From Gemmiger formicilis (GTDB taxonomy: Bacteria; Bacillota; Clostridia; Oscillospirales; Ruminococcaceae), in assembly GCF_018784445.1 (NCBI RefSeq), contig NZ_WQOH01000031.1, positions 39,639-103,638 on the forward strand: a stretch of 64,000 nucleotides of DNA. The letters are read 5' to 3'. Numbering within the stretch: the first letter of the stretch is position 1; the number at the start of each line of letters is the position of its first letter. Under the pieces are notes generated by a model. That model did not search any database. It was given only the letters and a program-made list of their open reading frames with translations, and was not told where the DNA came from. Both the position numbers and the translations under genes were made by a program. Of the stretch, positions 43,218 through 51,594 are shown in pieces.

Positions 43218-45302
43218 TCATTTTTTCTCAATCGCCTTCACAAACCCGCAGCCCTCTTTGGCGCAGTACAGCTGGCCCTTCTTTTTAAACAGGGTGCTGC
43301 CGCACTGGGGGCATTTTTCGGGCACAGGCTCGTCCCAGGTCATATAGTTGCACTTGGGGTAGTTGCTGCAGCCGTAGTACACGCGGCCCTTGGCGCTCTT
43401 GCGTACCAGCATATGGCCGCCGTCCAGTGGGCACAGGCCGCCGGTGTCCTTGACCAGCGGGTGGGCGTTGCGGCACTCGGGGAAGCCCGAGCACGCCACA
43501 AACTTGCCGTACCGGCCCGATTTGATGACCATGGGGCGGCCGCATTTTTCGCAGATCTCATCGGTCGGGATATCCTCGACCTTGATGCGCTTGCCCTCCA
43601 TGTTCTTCTCGGCCTGTTCCAGGCTCTTGGAAAATCCCTGGTAGAAATCGTCGATGGTCTTGACCCAATCGGCCTGACCGGCTTCGACGACGTCGAGCTT
43701 TTTCTCCATGTCAGCGCTGAATTTCACGTCCACGATATTCGGGAACTGCTCCATCATGACCGTGTTGACGGCCTGGCCCAGCGGGGTGGTTTTCAGCTTT
43801 TTCTGGTCCTTCTCCACATAGCCGCGGTCGACGATGGTCGTGATGATGGGCGCGTAGGTGGACGGGCGGCCGATGCCATTTTCCTCCAGCGCATGGATGA
43901 GCGTCGCCTCGGTGTAGAGCGGCGGCGGCTGGGTGAATTTCTGGTCCGCCGTCAGTTTTTTCAGCGCCAGTTTCTGGCCCTCTTCCAGCGGGGGCAGGGC
44001 CGTTTCCTTCTTCTTCGTGTCATCGGTGGATTCCTCGTACAGCGCGGTGAAGCCGTCGAACGCGACCCGGAAGCCCGACGCGCGGAACAGGTAATCCCCC
44101 GCCGTGATGGATGCGGACACCGTATCCTGGATGCAGTCGGCCATCTGGCTTGCCATAAAGCGGCTCCAAATCAGGCGGTAAAGCTTGGCGGTGTCGCCGC
44201 TGATGCTCTGCTCGACCTCGTCGGGCGTCAGCTCCGGCATAGACGGACGAATGGCTTCGTGGGCGTCCTGGGCGGCGGTGGCGGAACGGCTCTTCCACTT
44301 GCGGGCGGTCTTGCAGACGTAATTCTCGCCCCAGCGGTCCGCAATAAAGGTCTTGGCCGCCGCCTGGGCCTCGGCGGCGATGCGCAGAGAGTCAGTACGC
44401 ATATAGGTGATAAGGCCCACAGTGCCGTGGCCAGCGATGTCCACGCCTTCGTACAATGTCTGGGCAGCGCGCATCGTGCGGGTGGCCGAGAAGCCAAAGG
44501 CGCGGCTGGCGTCCTGCTGCAAAGTCGAGGTGATAAAGGGCGGTGCGGGCTGGCGGCGGCGCTTGCCTTTTTCAATTTTGGTAATGGTGTAGTCCCTGCC
44601 GTCCAGCGCGGCCAGGATGCCGTCGGCCTGGGCCTTGTTCGTCACCGTCAGCTTTTTGCCGTCGGCGGTGGCGGCCAGGCGGGCGGTGAACTCGCTCTTG
44701 TCGCCCTGGGCGTGGAGCAGCGCGTCGATGTTCCAATACTCGTCGGGCTTGAAATTCTCAATTTCAATTTCCCGGTCGCGGATCAGGCGCACAGCCACAC
44801 TCTGCACGCGGCCTGCGGACAGGCCCTTGCGGACCTTGCGCCACAAAAACGGGCTGAGCTTGTAGCCCACCAGGCGATCCAGCTCGCGCCGGGCCTGCTG
44901 GGCGTTGAACAGGTCAATGTTGATGGCGCGGGGGTGGGCCATGCCCTCCTTGACGCCTTTTTTGGTGATTTCATCAAAGGTCACGCGGTTGGGCGCGGCA
45001 GGATCCAGCCCCAGAATATTCGCCAGGTGCCAGCTGATGGCCTCGCCCTCGCGGTCCGGGTCGGTTGCCAACAGCACGCCGTCGCACTTTTTGGCTTCGG
45101 CCTTCAGCTCTTTGACGAGTTTCTGCTTGCCCTTGATGGTGATATATTTCGGTGTATAGCCATTTTCGACATCAATGCCCAGCGTGCTGGCGGGCAGGTC
45201 GCGCACATGGCCCATGCTGGCTGTGACCTTATAGCCACGGCCCAGATACTTGCCAATGGTTTTCGCCTTGGCAGGGGATTCCACGATGACTAGTTTCGGC
45301 AT
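43218..45302 (-). CDS. topA: DNA topoisomerase I
   Basis: Type IA topoisomerase relaxing negative supercoils, 694 residues. TOPRIM domain (VIVESPAKAKTI; ATDPDREGEAIS about 79-90), active-site Tyr300 in YMRTDS, and three C-terminal zinc-finger-like modules (CEKCGRPMV...CSGFPEC; CPLDGG...YYGCSNYPKC; CPQCGS...C...C). TTGAGG precedes the ATG. Upstream is dprA across a family D repeat. Confidence 0.97.
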   Translation of the reverse strand: MPKLVIVESPAKAKTIGKYLGRGYKVTASMGHVRDLPASTLGIDVENGYTPKYITIKGKQKLVKELKAEAKKCDGVLLATDPDREGEAISWHLANILGLDPAAPNRVTFDEITKKGVKEGMAHPRAINIDLFNAQQARRELDRLVGYKLSPFLWRKVRKGLSAGRVQSVAVRLIRDREIEIENFKPDEYWNIDALLHAQGDKSEFTARLAATADGKKLTVTNKAQADGILAALDGRDYTITKIEKGKRRRQPAPPFITSTLQQDASRAFGFSATRTMRAAQTLYEGVDIAGHGTVGLITYMRTDSLRIAAEAQAAAKTFIADRWGENYVCKTARKWKSRSATAAQDAHEAIRPSMPELTPDEVEQSISGDTAKLYRLIWSRFMASQMADCIQDTVSASITAGDYLFRASGFRVAFDGFTALYEESTDDTKKKETALPPLEEGQKLALKKLTADQKFTQPPPLYTEATLIHALEENGIGRPSTYAPIITTIVDRGYVEKDQKKLKTTPLGQAVNTVMMEQFPNIVDVKFSADMEKKLDVVEAGQADWVKTIDDFYQGFSKSLEQAEKNMEGKRIKVEDIPTDEICEKCGRPMVIKSGRYGKFVACSGFPECRNAHPLVKDTGGLCPLDGGHMLVRKSAKGRVYYGCSNYPKCNYMTWDEPVPEKCPQCGSTLFKKKGQLYCAKEGCGFVKAIEKK

Positions 45303-45328
45303 AAGCTACCTCAATGAAAAAGTATTTT

Positions 45329-45434
45329 AGATAATAGATAAGAGATAAAAGATAAGAAATATTGTGGATTGCAGGCCGTTGGCCTGCTCAAAATTTTGCG
45401 CTGCGCGCACTCCTTTTTTTATTATCTATTATCT
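45329..45434. mobile_element. MITE-like inverted-repeat element, family D copy 2
   Basis: Same perfect 13-bp ends as copy 1: AGATAATAGATAA (45329-45341) and TTATCTATTATCT (45422-45434). The last base of the right end is the first base of the dprA stop codon (45436-45434). Core is different but keeps CAAAATTTTGCGC. Confidence 0.8.
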
Positions 45435-46534
45435 TATAGCGCAATATATCTGCGTCCCGGCTGGGCCTGTGCACCGCCCATAAGTTCCAGCTCCGTACAG
45501 GCCGCCAGCACGCGGCCGGCGGGCAGGCGGGCGGCGGCACACAGGGCGTCGATGCCCTGGGGCGTGGGCTTCAAAACGGCGTAGACTGCCTGCGCGTCGG
45601 GACTGACGGCGGCGGGGTCAAACCGCTGCTGTGCCGGGTCGGCGGTCTCTGCGCCAATCCCCAGTATGTCCAGCGCGTCGGCGGCTTTGCACAGCGGCTC
45701 GGCGCGGTGGGTACACAGCAGTTCGTTCGTGCCCTCGCTCAACGCACTGTAAATGCTGCCGGGCACGGCCAGCACCGGGCGGCCCAGCCGCTCGGCGTGG
45801 CCCACGGTGTTCAGCGTACCGCTGCGGGTGCGGGCCTCGGCCACGCAGAGTACCTCGCTCTGGGCGGCAATCAGCCGATTGCGGGCCAAGAATGTGCCGG
45901 TCGTGCGGCCTGTGTAGCCGGGCGGGTACTCGCTGCAGACCACACCGCCGCCCTTTTCGATGGCGGTGCGCAGCTTGGCGTTGGCGGCGGGGTAGGTCTT
46001 ATCGATGGCCGTGCCCAGGAACGCCACGGTGGGCACCTCCGCCTGCACGGCGGCGCGGTGGGCTTCGCTGTCCAGGCCGTCCGCCATGCCGCTGACCAGC
46101 ACCACGCCCGCCTGTGCCATCGCCAGAGACAGGTCAAACGCCGCCTGCCGCCCGTAGGCGCTGGGGCGGCGGGTGCCCACCATGCCCGCGTACCGCCCGC
46201 CGTTCAGGCAGGCAGCGCTGCCGGTCACGTAAAGTACCAGCGGCAAATCGGGCAGATCACGCAGGCGGTCCGGGTAGGTGCCCTCGTCGGGCGTCAGGAT
46301 ATCGATGCCCGACAACAGGCAGTGGTCGAGCCGTTCCTCATAGTCAAACGGCGTCGTATCCCGCAGCTGTGCCAGCGCGTGGGCGCTCAAACAGGCGGGC
46401 GGGGCCTCAGTCCCAACACGCAGGATATCGTACAGTTCCGCCGGGTCCGGGTACAGGTCCAGCAGTTCCCGCGCATATTGGCACCCCGAGCCGACGGCAT
46501 CCGCCAGCCAGAGCCAAGCCAGTGTTTTGTCCAT
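45434..46534 (-). CDS. dprA: DNA-processing protein DprA
   Basis: Loads RecA on incoming single-stranded DNA in natural transformation. The Rossmann-like DprA core is clear: YVTGSAACLNGGRYAGMVGT, RRPSAYGRQ, VSGMADGLDSEAHRAA (about 143-158), FLARNRLIAAQSE and EARTRSGTLNT. 366 residues with a C-terminal winged-helix-like domain (about 300-366). AGGGGGC precedes the ATG. The dprA-topA-trmFO order is standard in Firmicutes. Confidence 0.95.
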   Translation of the reverse strand: MDKTLAWLWLADAVGSGCQYARELLDLYPDPAELYDILRVGTEAPPACLSAHALAQLRDTTPFDYEERLDHCLLSGIDILTPDEGTYPDRLRDLPDLPLVLYVTGSAACLNGGRYAGMVGTRRPSAYGRQAAFDLSLAMAQAGVVLVSGMADGLDSEAHRAAVQAEVPTVAFLGTAIDKTYPAANAKLRTAIEKGGGVVCSEYPPGYTGRTTGTFLARNRLIAAQSEVLCVAEARTRSGTLNTVGHAERLGRPVLAVPGSIYSALSEGTNELLCTHRAEPLCKAADALDILGIGAETADPAQQRFDPAAVSPDAQAVYAVLKPTPQGIDALCAAARLPAGRVLAACTELELMGGAQAQPGRRYIAL

Positions 46535-46569
46535 GGTGGATGCCCCCTTTTATCCTCTCGGCTGCATAG

Positions 46570-46640
46570 CGGCGGGCAGAGGACTGCCCGCCCTACGCCC
46601 GCTGTTGCCCCGTAGGGCGGCCAGTCCCCTGGCCGCCGCA
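46570..46640. repeat. Paired palindromes, family B variant
   Basis: GCGGGCAGAGGACTGCCCGC then CCTACG, followed by CGTAGGGCGGCCAGTCCCCT to GGCCGCC. Two unlike palindromes joined by CCTACG/CGTAGG. Between dprA and the rRNA methylase gene. Confidence 0.75.
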
Positions 46641-46661
46641 CAGCAGCTTCCGGATGTCTGC

Positions 46662-47429
46662 TTACACGCCCCTGAAATGCCACAACAGCACGCTGCCCGC
46701 CACGGCGGCGTTCAAACTCTCGACACGGTCGGTCATCGGGATGCGCACGGCCATGTCGCAGGCTTCGACGGTGGCATCCGTCAGGCCCTGGCCCTCGCTG
46801 CCGATGACGACGCACAGCCCGCCCGGGAAGTCGTTTCCGGCCTCGTCCAGCGGGCGGGAACGGTACAGCGCCGTCGCCAGCGTCGTGACGCCCCGGGCAC
46901 GCAGCTTTTGCAGCGCCGCGGGTAAATCCTCGGTGTGCAGCGTCGGCAGCCGCCCGGCCGCGCCCATCGAGGACCGCAGCGTTTTGGGCGACAAAGGCGA
47001 CGCGCAGCCCGGTCCCAGCACGACGGCGTCAAAGCCGAAGGCCGCGGCGCTGCGCAGCAGCGTACCCACGTTGCCGGGGTCCTGCACGCCCTCCAGCGCC
47101 AAGATGCGGCGGGCCGTGTTCAAAATGTCAGCGGGCGGCACGGGCGTCTCAAACAGCGCAAACACGCCCTGGTTGGACTTGGTACCGCTGAGCTTTTCCG
47201 CCACATGGGGCGCGATCTCGGCGGGGTCGAATCTTGCCAGTTCCGGCGTTTTGGCCAGCGCCGCCGCCGTGGCATACACCACGCGCGGCGTGCAGCTTTT
47301 CGCCAGTTCCAGGCAGAGTTTTGGCCCTTCGGCAAAGAACACGCCGTCGGCGGCACGCTGCTTTTCGGTATCGCGCACAGCACAGGCGTATTTGATCTTG
47401 GCGTTATCGCGGCTGGTGATCGTTTCCAT
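46662..47429 (-). CDS. TrmH/SpoU-family RNA 2'-O-methyltransferase
   Basis: 255-residue SPOUT methylase, probably acting on 23S rRNA or tRNA. An N-terminal substrate-binding domain (1-95) is followed by the SPOUT knot with motif 1 GVQDPGNVGTLLRSAAAFG (about 113-131), motif 2 VIGSEGQGL and motif 3 IPMTDRVESLNAAVA. AGGGGC precedes the ATG at 47429. The exact target nucleotide is not readable. Confidence 0.9.
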   Translation of the reverse strand: METITSRDNAKIKYACAVRDTEKQRAADGVFFAEGPKLCLELAKSCTPRVVYATAAALAKTPELARFDPAEIAPHVAEKLSGTKSNQGVFALFETPVPPADILNTARRILALEGVQDPGNVGTLLRSAAAFGFDAVVLGPGCASPLSPKTLRSSMGAAGRLPTLHTEDLPAALQKLRARGVTTLATALYRSRPLDEAGNDFPGGLCVVIGSEGQGLTDATVEACDMAVRIPMTDRVESLNAAVAGSVLLWHFRGV

Positions 47430-47704
47430 TGTAGCGCCCCTTTTGTATAAAATCAACTAAATTGTGTGAATAAAGAGAAACGGCAGTCTGCCGGACAGTT
47501 CCACCTCATCCGGCCTGCGGGCCACCGCTCCCCCTCTGGCGCTACGCGCCACCTCCCCCGTATCGGGGGAGCCTGTCCTCAAGGGGAAGGCTTGGGGCCG
47601 CGCTCGGATGAGGTGCGGCGGGCAGAGGACTGCCCGCCCTACGACCTTGCCGCCTTGTAGGGCGGCCAGTCCTCTGGCCGCCGCACCACAAACTTCCCTT
47701 TAAA
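47430..47704. repeat. Intergenic composite of repeat modules
   Basis: No gene. It holds a family A fragment (CCTCATCCGGCC at 47511 to CTCAAGGGGAAGGCTTGGGG about 47600, with the CACCTCCCCCGTATCGGGGG palindrome) and a family B variant pair (GCGGGCAGAGGACTGCCCGC at 47618 and GGCGGCCAGTCCTCTGGCCG near 47661). Confidence 0.7.
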
Positions 47705-47734
47705 CACAAAAGGACTCGCGCGTGTGCGCGAGTC
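47705..47734 (-). terminator. Terminator of infC-rpmI-rplT
   Basis: Minus-strand stem GACTCGCGC (47734-47726) with GCGCGAGTC (47721-47713), 4-nt loop, then CTTTTGTG. The plus strand also has a T tract, so it may work both ways. Confidence 0.9.
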
Positions 47735-47748
47735 TTTTTAGCAAGCTA

Positions 47749-48102
47749 TTACAGAGCCTTCTTGGCGGTCTCGACCAGCGCATTGAAGCTGGCGGGATCG
47801 TGGATGGCCATCTCAGACAGCATCTTGCGGTTCAGCTCGACGCCGGCCTTCTTCAGGCCGTTCATGAAGGTGGAGTAGTTCATACCCTGAGCACGAACAG
47901 CGTTGTTGATGCGGGTGATCCACAGGTTGCGGAACTGGCGCTTCTTCTGCTTACGGCCAACGAAAGCGTAGTTGCCGCTCTTCATAACGGCCTGCTTGGC
48001 CATGCGGAAGTGCTTGGACTTAGCACCGTAGTAACCCTTTGCGAGCTTGAGAGTCTTAGCACGACGCTTGTGCGTCATGGTAGCGCCTTTAATACGAGCC
48101 AT
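47749..48102 (-). CDS. rplT: 50S ribosomal protein L20
   Basis: 117-residue L20; start [60 protein letters not shown]20 is the expected repressor of this operon through its leader. Last gene of infC-rpmI-rplT. Confidence 0.99.
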   Translation of the reverse strand: MARIKGATMTHKRRAKTLKLAKGYYGAKSKHFRMAKQAVMKSGNYAFVGRKQKKRQFRNLWITRINNAVRAQGMNYSTFMNGLKKAGVELNRKMLSEMAIHDPASFNALVETAKKAL

Positions 48103-48160
48103 GTTTTATATCTCCTTTGTCTATAACTGGTAGTAAACTGACCTTTAAATGTCGTAGCGA

Positions 48161-48367
48161 TTAGCCACCGTAGGGCATCATTTTCTTGACAGCAGCCTCG
48201 TTGGTCTTGTCAACGTACTTGGGCATACGCAGGCCACGAGTGAGCTTGGTGGTCTTCTTGGTCAGAATGTGACGGCGCTTGGACGCATTGCGCTTGATCT
48301 TGCCGGAAGCAGTCATCTTGAAGCGCTTCTTGGCGCCGGAAAGGGTCTTGAGCTTCATTTTAGCCAT
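48161..48367 (-). CDS. rpmI: 50S ribosomal protein L35
   Basis: 68-residue basic L35 (MAKMKLKTLSGAKKRFKMTA, then KRRHILTKKTTKLTRGLR). AGGAGG precedes the ATG. Lies between infC and rplT as in all Firmicutes. Confidence 0.99.
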   Translation of the reverse strand: MAKMKLKTLSGAKKRFKMTASGKIKRNASKRRHILTKKTTKLTRGLRMPKYVDKTNEAAVKKMMPYGG

Positions 48368-48396
48368 TGTTGTTTCCTCCTAGAGAGTTTACTTTC

Positions 48397-48927
48397 TTAC
48401 TTGTTGGGAACGGGGGACATGAACATCATCATGCTGCGGCCCTCAAGCTTGGGCTGCTTGTCGATGACGGCCTTGCCCACCAACGCCTCGGCAAAACGCT
48501 TATGGACGTCCAGACCTAAGCTGGTATGCGCCATTTCGCGGCCGCGGAACCGGATGCTCACCTTGAGCTTGTGGCCCTGCTGCAGGAACTTAGCAGCCTG
48601 ATTCACCTTGGTGTTGAAGTCGTTGGTGTCGATGTTCAGAGACAGGCGGATTTCCTTGAGTTCAACCACTTTCTGGTTTTTCTTGGCTTCCTTTTCCTTT
48701 TTCTGCATCTCGAACCGGTATTTACCGTAATCAAGAATTTTGCACACCGGCGGCTTGGCCTGCGGTGCGACCTTGACCAGATCAAGGTCCTTGTCGATAG
48801 CCATTTTCAGTGCATCGCGGGGGCTCATAATGCCCATCTGTGCACCGTCCGCGCCGATCAAGCGGATCTCTTTGTCGCGGATCTGCTCATTGATCTCCAG
48901 TTCGTTGGATTTGCTGTTGCTGGCGAT
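48397..48927 (-). CDS. infC: Translation initiation factor IF-3 with ATC start codon
   Basis: 176-residue IF-3: N domain with INEQIRDKEIRLIGADGAQM, linker KPPVCKILDYGKYRFEMQKKEKEAKKNQK, C domain with IRFRGREMAHTSLG. Comparison with B. subtilis IF-3 puts the start about 12 residues before INEQ. The only well-placed codon there is ATC (48927-48925), seven bases after GGGAGGTG; no ATG, GTG or TTG is in frame nearby. Rare starts (AUU/AUC) are known for infC and let IF-3 repress its own synthesis. First gene of the operon with rpmI and rplT. Confidence 0.93.
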   Translation of the reverse strand: MASNSKSNELEINEQIRDKEIRLIGADGAQMGIMSPRDALKMAIDKDLDLVKVAPQAKPPVCKILDYGKYRFEMQKKEKEAKKNQKVVELKEIRLSLNIDTNDFNTKVNQAAKFLQQGHKLKVSIRFRGREMAHTSLGLDVHKRFAEALVGKAVIDKQPKLEGRSMMMFMSPVPNK

Positions 48928-49097
48928 TGTAACACACCTCCCACAAGTGTATGATAAAGACAAAAGCGGCTGCCATTGAAAGCAGCCGCCGAACATACGA
49001 AGTTGCGCACCTAGTGCGTATCATGGTATGACCCGGGGTTTTGACAAACCCTGCAAGGTGAGCCGACGGCCTACTGCCGGTTGCTGCTTTTTTTACA
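48928..49097 (-). ncRNA. L20-type ribosomal protein leader of infC-rpmI-rplT
   Basis: The 170-nt leader between promoter and infC holds several pairing segments and ends with a terminator-like hairpin, GCGGCTGC (48989-48982) with GCAGCCGC (48973-48966) followed by TTTTGTCTTT, about 35 bases before the infC start. This is the expected layout of the Firmicutes L20 leader, where L20 binding favours the terminator. Confidence 0.8.
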
Positions 49098-49103
49098 TCG
49101 ATT

Positions 49104-49132
49104 AGTTTACCACAAAAGCAAGGGCGTGTCAA
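49104..49132 (-). promoter_or_regulatory. Promoter of infC-rpmI-rplT
   Basis: Minus strand TTGACA (49132-49127), 17-bp spacer, TAAACT (49109-49104). Confidence 0.9.
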
Positions 49133-49202
49133 TAGGGCCGCCGAAAGTTTTTTGCGTATTTATTCCTCTCGTACAGATGCACGGCCAAAGCGCCGCCGCC
49201 CT

Positions 49203-49288
49203 GTAGGGGCCGCATATATGCGGCCCGCAGCTTTCCCCCAGATGCCCCGCTGCCTTACACCCGCGGGCCGGGCATGCCCGGCCCCTAC
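49203..49288. repeat. Paired palindromic repeat, family B
   Basis: Left end GTAGGGGCCGCATATATGCG GCCCGC, right end GGGCCGGGCATGCCCGGCCC then CTAC. The two stems have different sequences. Confidence 0.85.
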
Positions 49289-49317
49289 GGCTCTACAATG
49301 TTTTTCATCGTACAGCA

Positions 49318-50241
49318 CTACATCCTCGCCAGATCAAACAAAATTTTTGCAATCACGCACCAACTGCACCCGGCGCGGCGCAGCAGGGCGGGCAGGGCGT
49401 CCGGCACGCCCGCACACCGGGCCACCCATTTTTCTGCGGCGTCCTCATTGGCGGGGGCCACGCGCGCCCACTCCCTCTCCGGGCCGGGGTCATCGGTGGG
49501 GCCGCGCTTGTCGTTCATGCCGCGCCAGCCGTCGCGCAGGTAGCGCTGCACCCAGCGGTAGACCTGGTGGTAGGCCACGGCGTATTTCTGCGCCATAGCG
49601 CCGTAATTTTTCTCGTTTTCCAGGCAGTCCAGCACAATGACCAGCCGCTGCATCGGCGGCACAGTGCGCTCACGCCCCTTGGCGCGGCTTGTGCCCTCGC
49701 TGCTGTGGCGGGCGTCGTGCAAAGCGGCCGCCCCGCCCGCGCGGTACTGCCCCACCCACCGTACAAGCGCCTTATAGTCCACGTTATATTTTAACGCAGC
49801 CACGCCGTAATCGCAGCCGTTTTGCAGGCATTCCCGCACGATCTTTTCCCGGTCGGCGGCCGTGGTGTAGGCCGTGCCCTTGTGGCGCGACGCCCCATGG
49901 TAGCCGCGCAGTGTGCCGCCTGCCTGCACAGTCTCGACCATTTTTTGCAGGTTTTGGGTACTGCGGATGCCGTATTTTTTGCAGATATCAAACAGCGAGC
50001 CTTCCCCCGCCAGGTAGGCGGCGACGGCGGCCTGTTTTTCCTCGGCGGTCAGGTGGCGGGACGTCGTGCGCGGGGCCAGACCGTCCGGGCCTTCGGCCTC
50101 ATAGATGCGCAGCCATTGGCGCACCGCCGTGACACTGACGCCGACGCTTTTCGCCGCCGCTTGGCGGCTGGTCTCGCCGGATATTATTTTTTCCACAAGC
50201 GCGACCTTTTGTTGTGGAGAAAGCTTTGGTGTCTGAGGCAT
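49318..50241 (-). CDS. Multi-HTH protein resembling IS3/IS150 OrfA repeats, no transposase core
   Basis: 307-residue protein made of about four tandem insertion-element-type helix-turn-helix units: KVALVEKIISGETSRQAAAK (about 11-60), EEKQAAVAAYLAGEGSLFDI (about 65-110), REKIVRECLQNGCDYGVAAL (about 125-175), MQRLVIVLDCLENEKNYGAM (about 200-245). Each has the (W/V)xRWVxxY-like recognition end (VRQWLRIYEAEG, LVRWVGQYRAGG, VYRWVQRYLRDG). There is no DDE integrase domain, no downstream orfB and no flanking inverted repeats of an IS. AAAGGCGG precedes the ATG. It may be a host-adopted DNA-binding protein or a relic. Function unknown. Confidence 0.75.
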   Translation of the reverse strand: MPQTPKLSPQQKVALVEKIISGETSRQAAAKSVGVSVTAVRQWLRIYEAEGPDGLAPRTTSRHLTAEEKQAAVAAYLAGEGSLFDICKKYGIRSTQNLQKMVETVQAGGTLRGYHGASRHKGTAYTTAADREKIVRECLQNGCDYGVAALKYNVDYKALVRWVGQYRAGGAAALHDARHSSEGTSRAKGRERTVPPMQRLVIVLDCLENEKNYGAMAQKYAVAYHQVYRWVQRYLRDGWRGMNDKRGPTDDPGPEREWARVAPANEDAAEKWVARCAGVPDALPALLRRAGCSWCVIAKILFDLARM

Positions 50242-50545
50242 GGTAACCGCCTTTCGGAGGTTGTAGGGGCGGATTGTCGAAAGGCCTCCCTTGTCAAAGG
50301 GAGGTGCCGAGCGCAAGCGAGGCGGAGGGATTCCCGCCCGGCTGCGGGGGTGACGGCGTGCAGGGCAAGGCCCGTCAGAATCCCTCCGGCCGCCTTCGGC
50401 GTCCACCTCCCTTTGACAAGGGAGGCTTTTCTGCGGGAGGGATGAATCCCTCCCCTACGGCTGACCCGGGGCCGCGCGGCTATGGCAAGGCTGCGGGCCG
50501 GGCATGCCCGGCCCCTACAGAGCGGGTATTATAAGGTAGAGGGTA
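50242..50545. repeat. Intergenic repeat cluster with family E inverted repeat
   Basis: No gene. Family E pair GCCTCCCTTGTCAAAGGGAG (from 50284) and CTCCCTTTGACAAGGGAGGC (to 50426) encloses GGAGGGATTC / GAATCCCTCC arms. It is followed by GGAGGGATGAATCCCTCCCC (50437-50456) then TACG and a family B half (GGGCCGGGCATGCCCGGCCC, 50494-50513). A second family E end lies near 63518. Confidence 0.75.
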
Positions 50546-50575
50546 TGAAAAATCCCACCACGGGAGGTGGTGGGA
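50546..50575 (-). terminator. Terminator of the pilin-like gene
   Basis: Minus-strand stem TCCCACCAC (50575-50567) with GTGGTGGGA (50561-50553), 5-nt loop, then TTTTTCATA. Confidence 0.92.
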
Positions 50576-50594
50576 GAACATTTAGATAAAGGAA

Positions 50595-51098
50595 TTAGCC
50601 GTTGTTGCCCGGGGTGTTACCACCGGCAGCATTTGAAGCACTGTTGTAGACATAGTAGTTACCATTAGTCTCAATTGCCGTACCTACGCCAGTAGGAGTA
50701 GAAGTGCTGTAATAGCAAGTCTTTCCATCTTTGTAAATCAACTGCTTAAGTTTACCGTCCTTGGTAATCATAACGCCAGAAATCTTGGTCTGATCCAATT
50801 CTGCCAGTTTAGCAATTGCTTCGTAAGTAACATCCTTATCGCCAACAACAACCTTGTCAGTTGCAGCAGTCGTCGTGTCCTCAACAGCCTTCGACGTATT
50901 AGCGTAAGCCTCATCAACCAACGTCTGTGCCGCCATAACAGCGGAGCGCGTCTCAGCGATAATCTGCTTGTTGCGAGCCTTATCAATATACCCCGTCAAC
51001 GCGGGAACCAGCAGCGCGGCCAGGATTGCCAGAATGACCAGAACAACAATCAGCTCGACGAGAGTGAAACCCTTTTTGTCTGTCAGTTTTTTGAACAC
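50595..51098 (-). CDS. Type IV pilin-like (prepilin) protein, orphan
   Basis: 167-residue prepilin. A 10-residue basic leader MFKKLTDKKG is followed by FTLVELIVVLVILAILAALL with Glu at mature position 5, the PilD cleavage and assembly signal. The rest is a Thr/Ala/Lys-rich globular domain ending in SNAAGGNTPGNNG. GTG 51098 is chosen as start, eight bases after GGAGG; a TTG five codons earlier overlaps that site. Base and codon use are clearly richer in A/T than the neighbours, so it may be acquired. No pilus assembly ATPase, PilC or PilD is in the window. Own promoter and terminator. Confidence 0.88.
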   Translation of the reverse strand: MFKKLTDKKGFTLVELIVVLVILAILAALLVPALTGYIDKARNKQIIAETRSAVMAAQTLVDEAYANTSKAVEDTTTAATDKVVVGDKDVTYEAIAKLAELDQTKISGVMITKDGKLKQLIYKDGKTCYYSTSTPTGVGTAIETNGNYYVYNSASNAAGGNTPGNNG

Positions 51099-51166
51099 CT
51101 TGTTTTCCTCCAAATTTTTCTCTTTTACACCAACATTTCAGCGCCATGTCGGCATTTCATATTGTC

Positions 51167-51195
51167 ATTTTATAACACATTTCGTGCTTTGTCAA
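51167..51195 (-). promoter_or_regulatory. Promoter of the pilin-like gene
   Basis: Minus strand TTGACA (51195-51190), 17-bp spacer, TAAAAT (51172-51167). Confidence 0.85.
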
Positions 51196-51225
51196 GCCAA
51201 GTCGTGCTTTTGCAACTCGTTTTGT
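51182..51225. promoter_or_regulatory. Repeated operator-like words between pilin and XRE genes
   Basis: TCGTGCTTT occurs at 51182-51190 and 51202-51210, with a related TCGTTTTGT at 51217-51225. The first copy overlaps the pilin -35. They are likely sites for the divergent XRE regulator. Confidence 0.5.
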
Positions 51226-51273
51226 GTTTTTCTGCTATTCTCAAACCAAAGTTTTATGGAAAAAGGCAAATTT

Positions 51274-51594
51274 ATGGAATTTAACGAACGTTTACGCTAT
51301 TTGATTGACTGCGAAGAAATCAAAATTAAAGACCTTGCACCCAAATTGTGCTTGAGTGCCTCGACGCTCAGTAACTATACACAGGGCATCCGTGAACCTG
51401 ACTACGACACCCTGCGGCGCATTGCGGATTATTTTGGGGTCAGCATCGACTATCTGCTGGGGCACAAATCCCCGGTGACGGACGACGAGCGCCAGCTGCT
51501 GGCGCTGTTCCGCAGCTTTACCCCCAGCCAACGGCGGCTGCTGCTGGAGCAGGCCGAACTGCTGACCCACTACAAAATCAAGCTGGACGACTGA
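51274..51594 (+). CDS. XRE-family transcriptional regulator
   Basis: 106-residue repressor-like protein: XRE HTH (about 5-60: ERLRYLIDCEEIKIKDLAPK, LSASTLSNYTQGIREPDYDT, DYFGVSIDYLLGH) and a short helical tail (70-100) with FRSFTPSQRRLLLEQAE. AAAAAGG lies seven bases before the ATG at 51274; an earlier ATG at 51256 lacks a site. It is divergent from the pilin-like gene and shares the AT-rich control region with repeated TCGTGCTTT words, so pilin control is the likely role. Confidence 0.88.
   Translation: MEFNERLRYLIDCEEIKIKDLAPKLCLSASTLSNYTQGIREPDYDTLRRIADYFGVSIDYLLGHKSPVTDDERQLLALFRSFTPSQRRLLLEQAELLTHYKIKLDD

Noticed and set aside
49318..50241. Complete insertion sequence
   Set aside because: No integrase core, no orfB, no terminal inverted repeats or target duplication around the gene.
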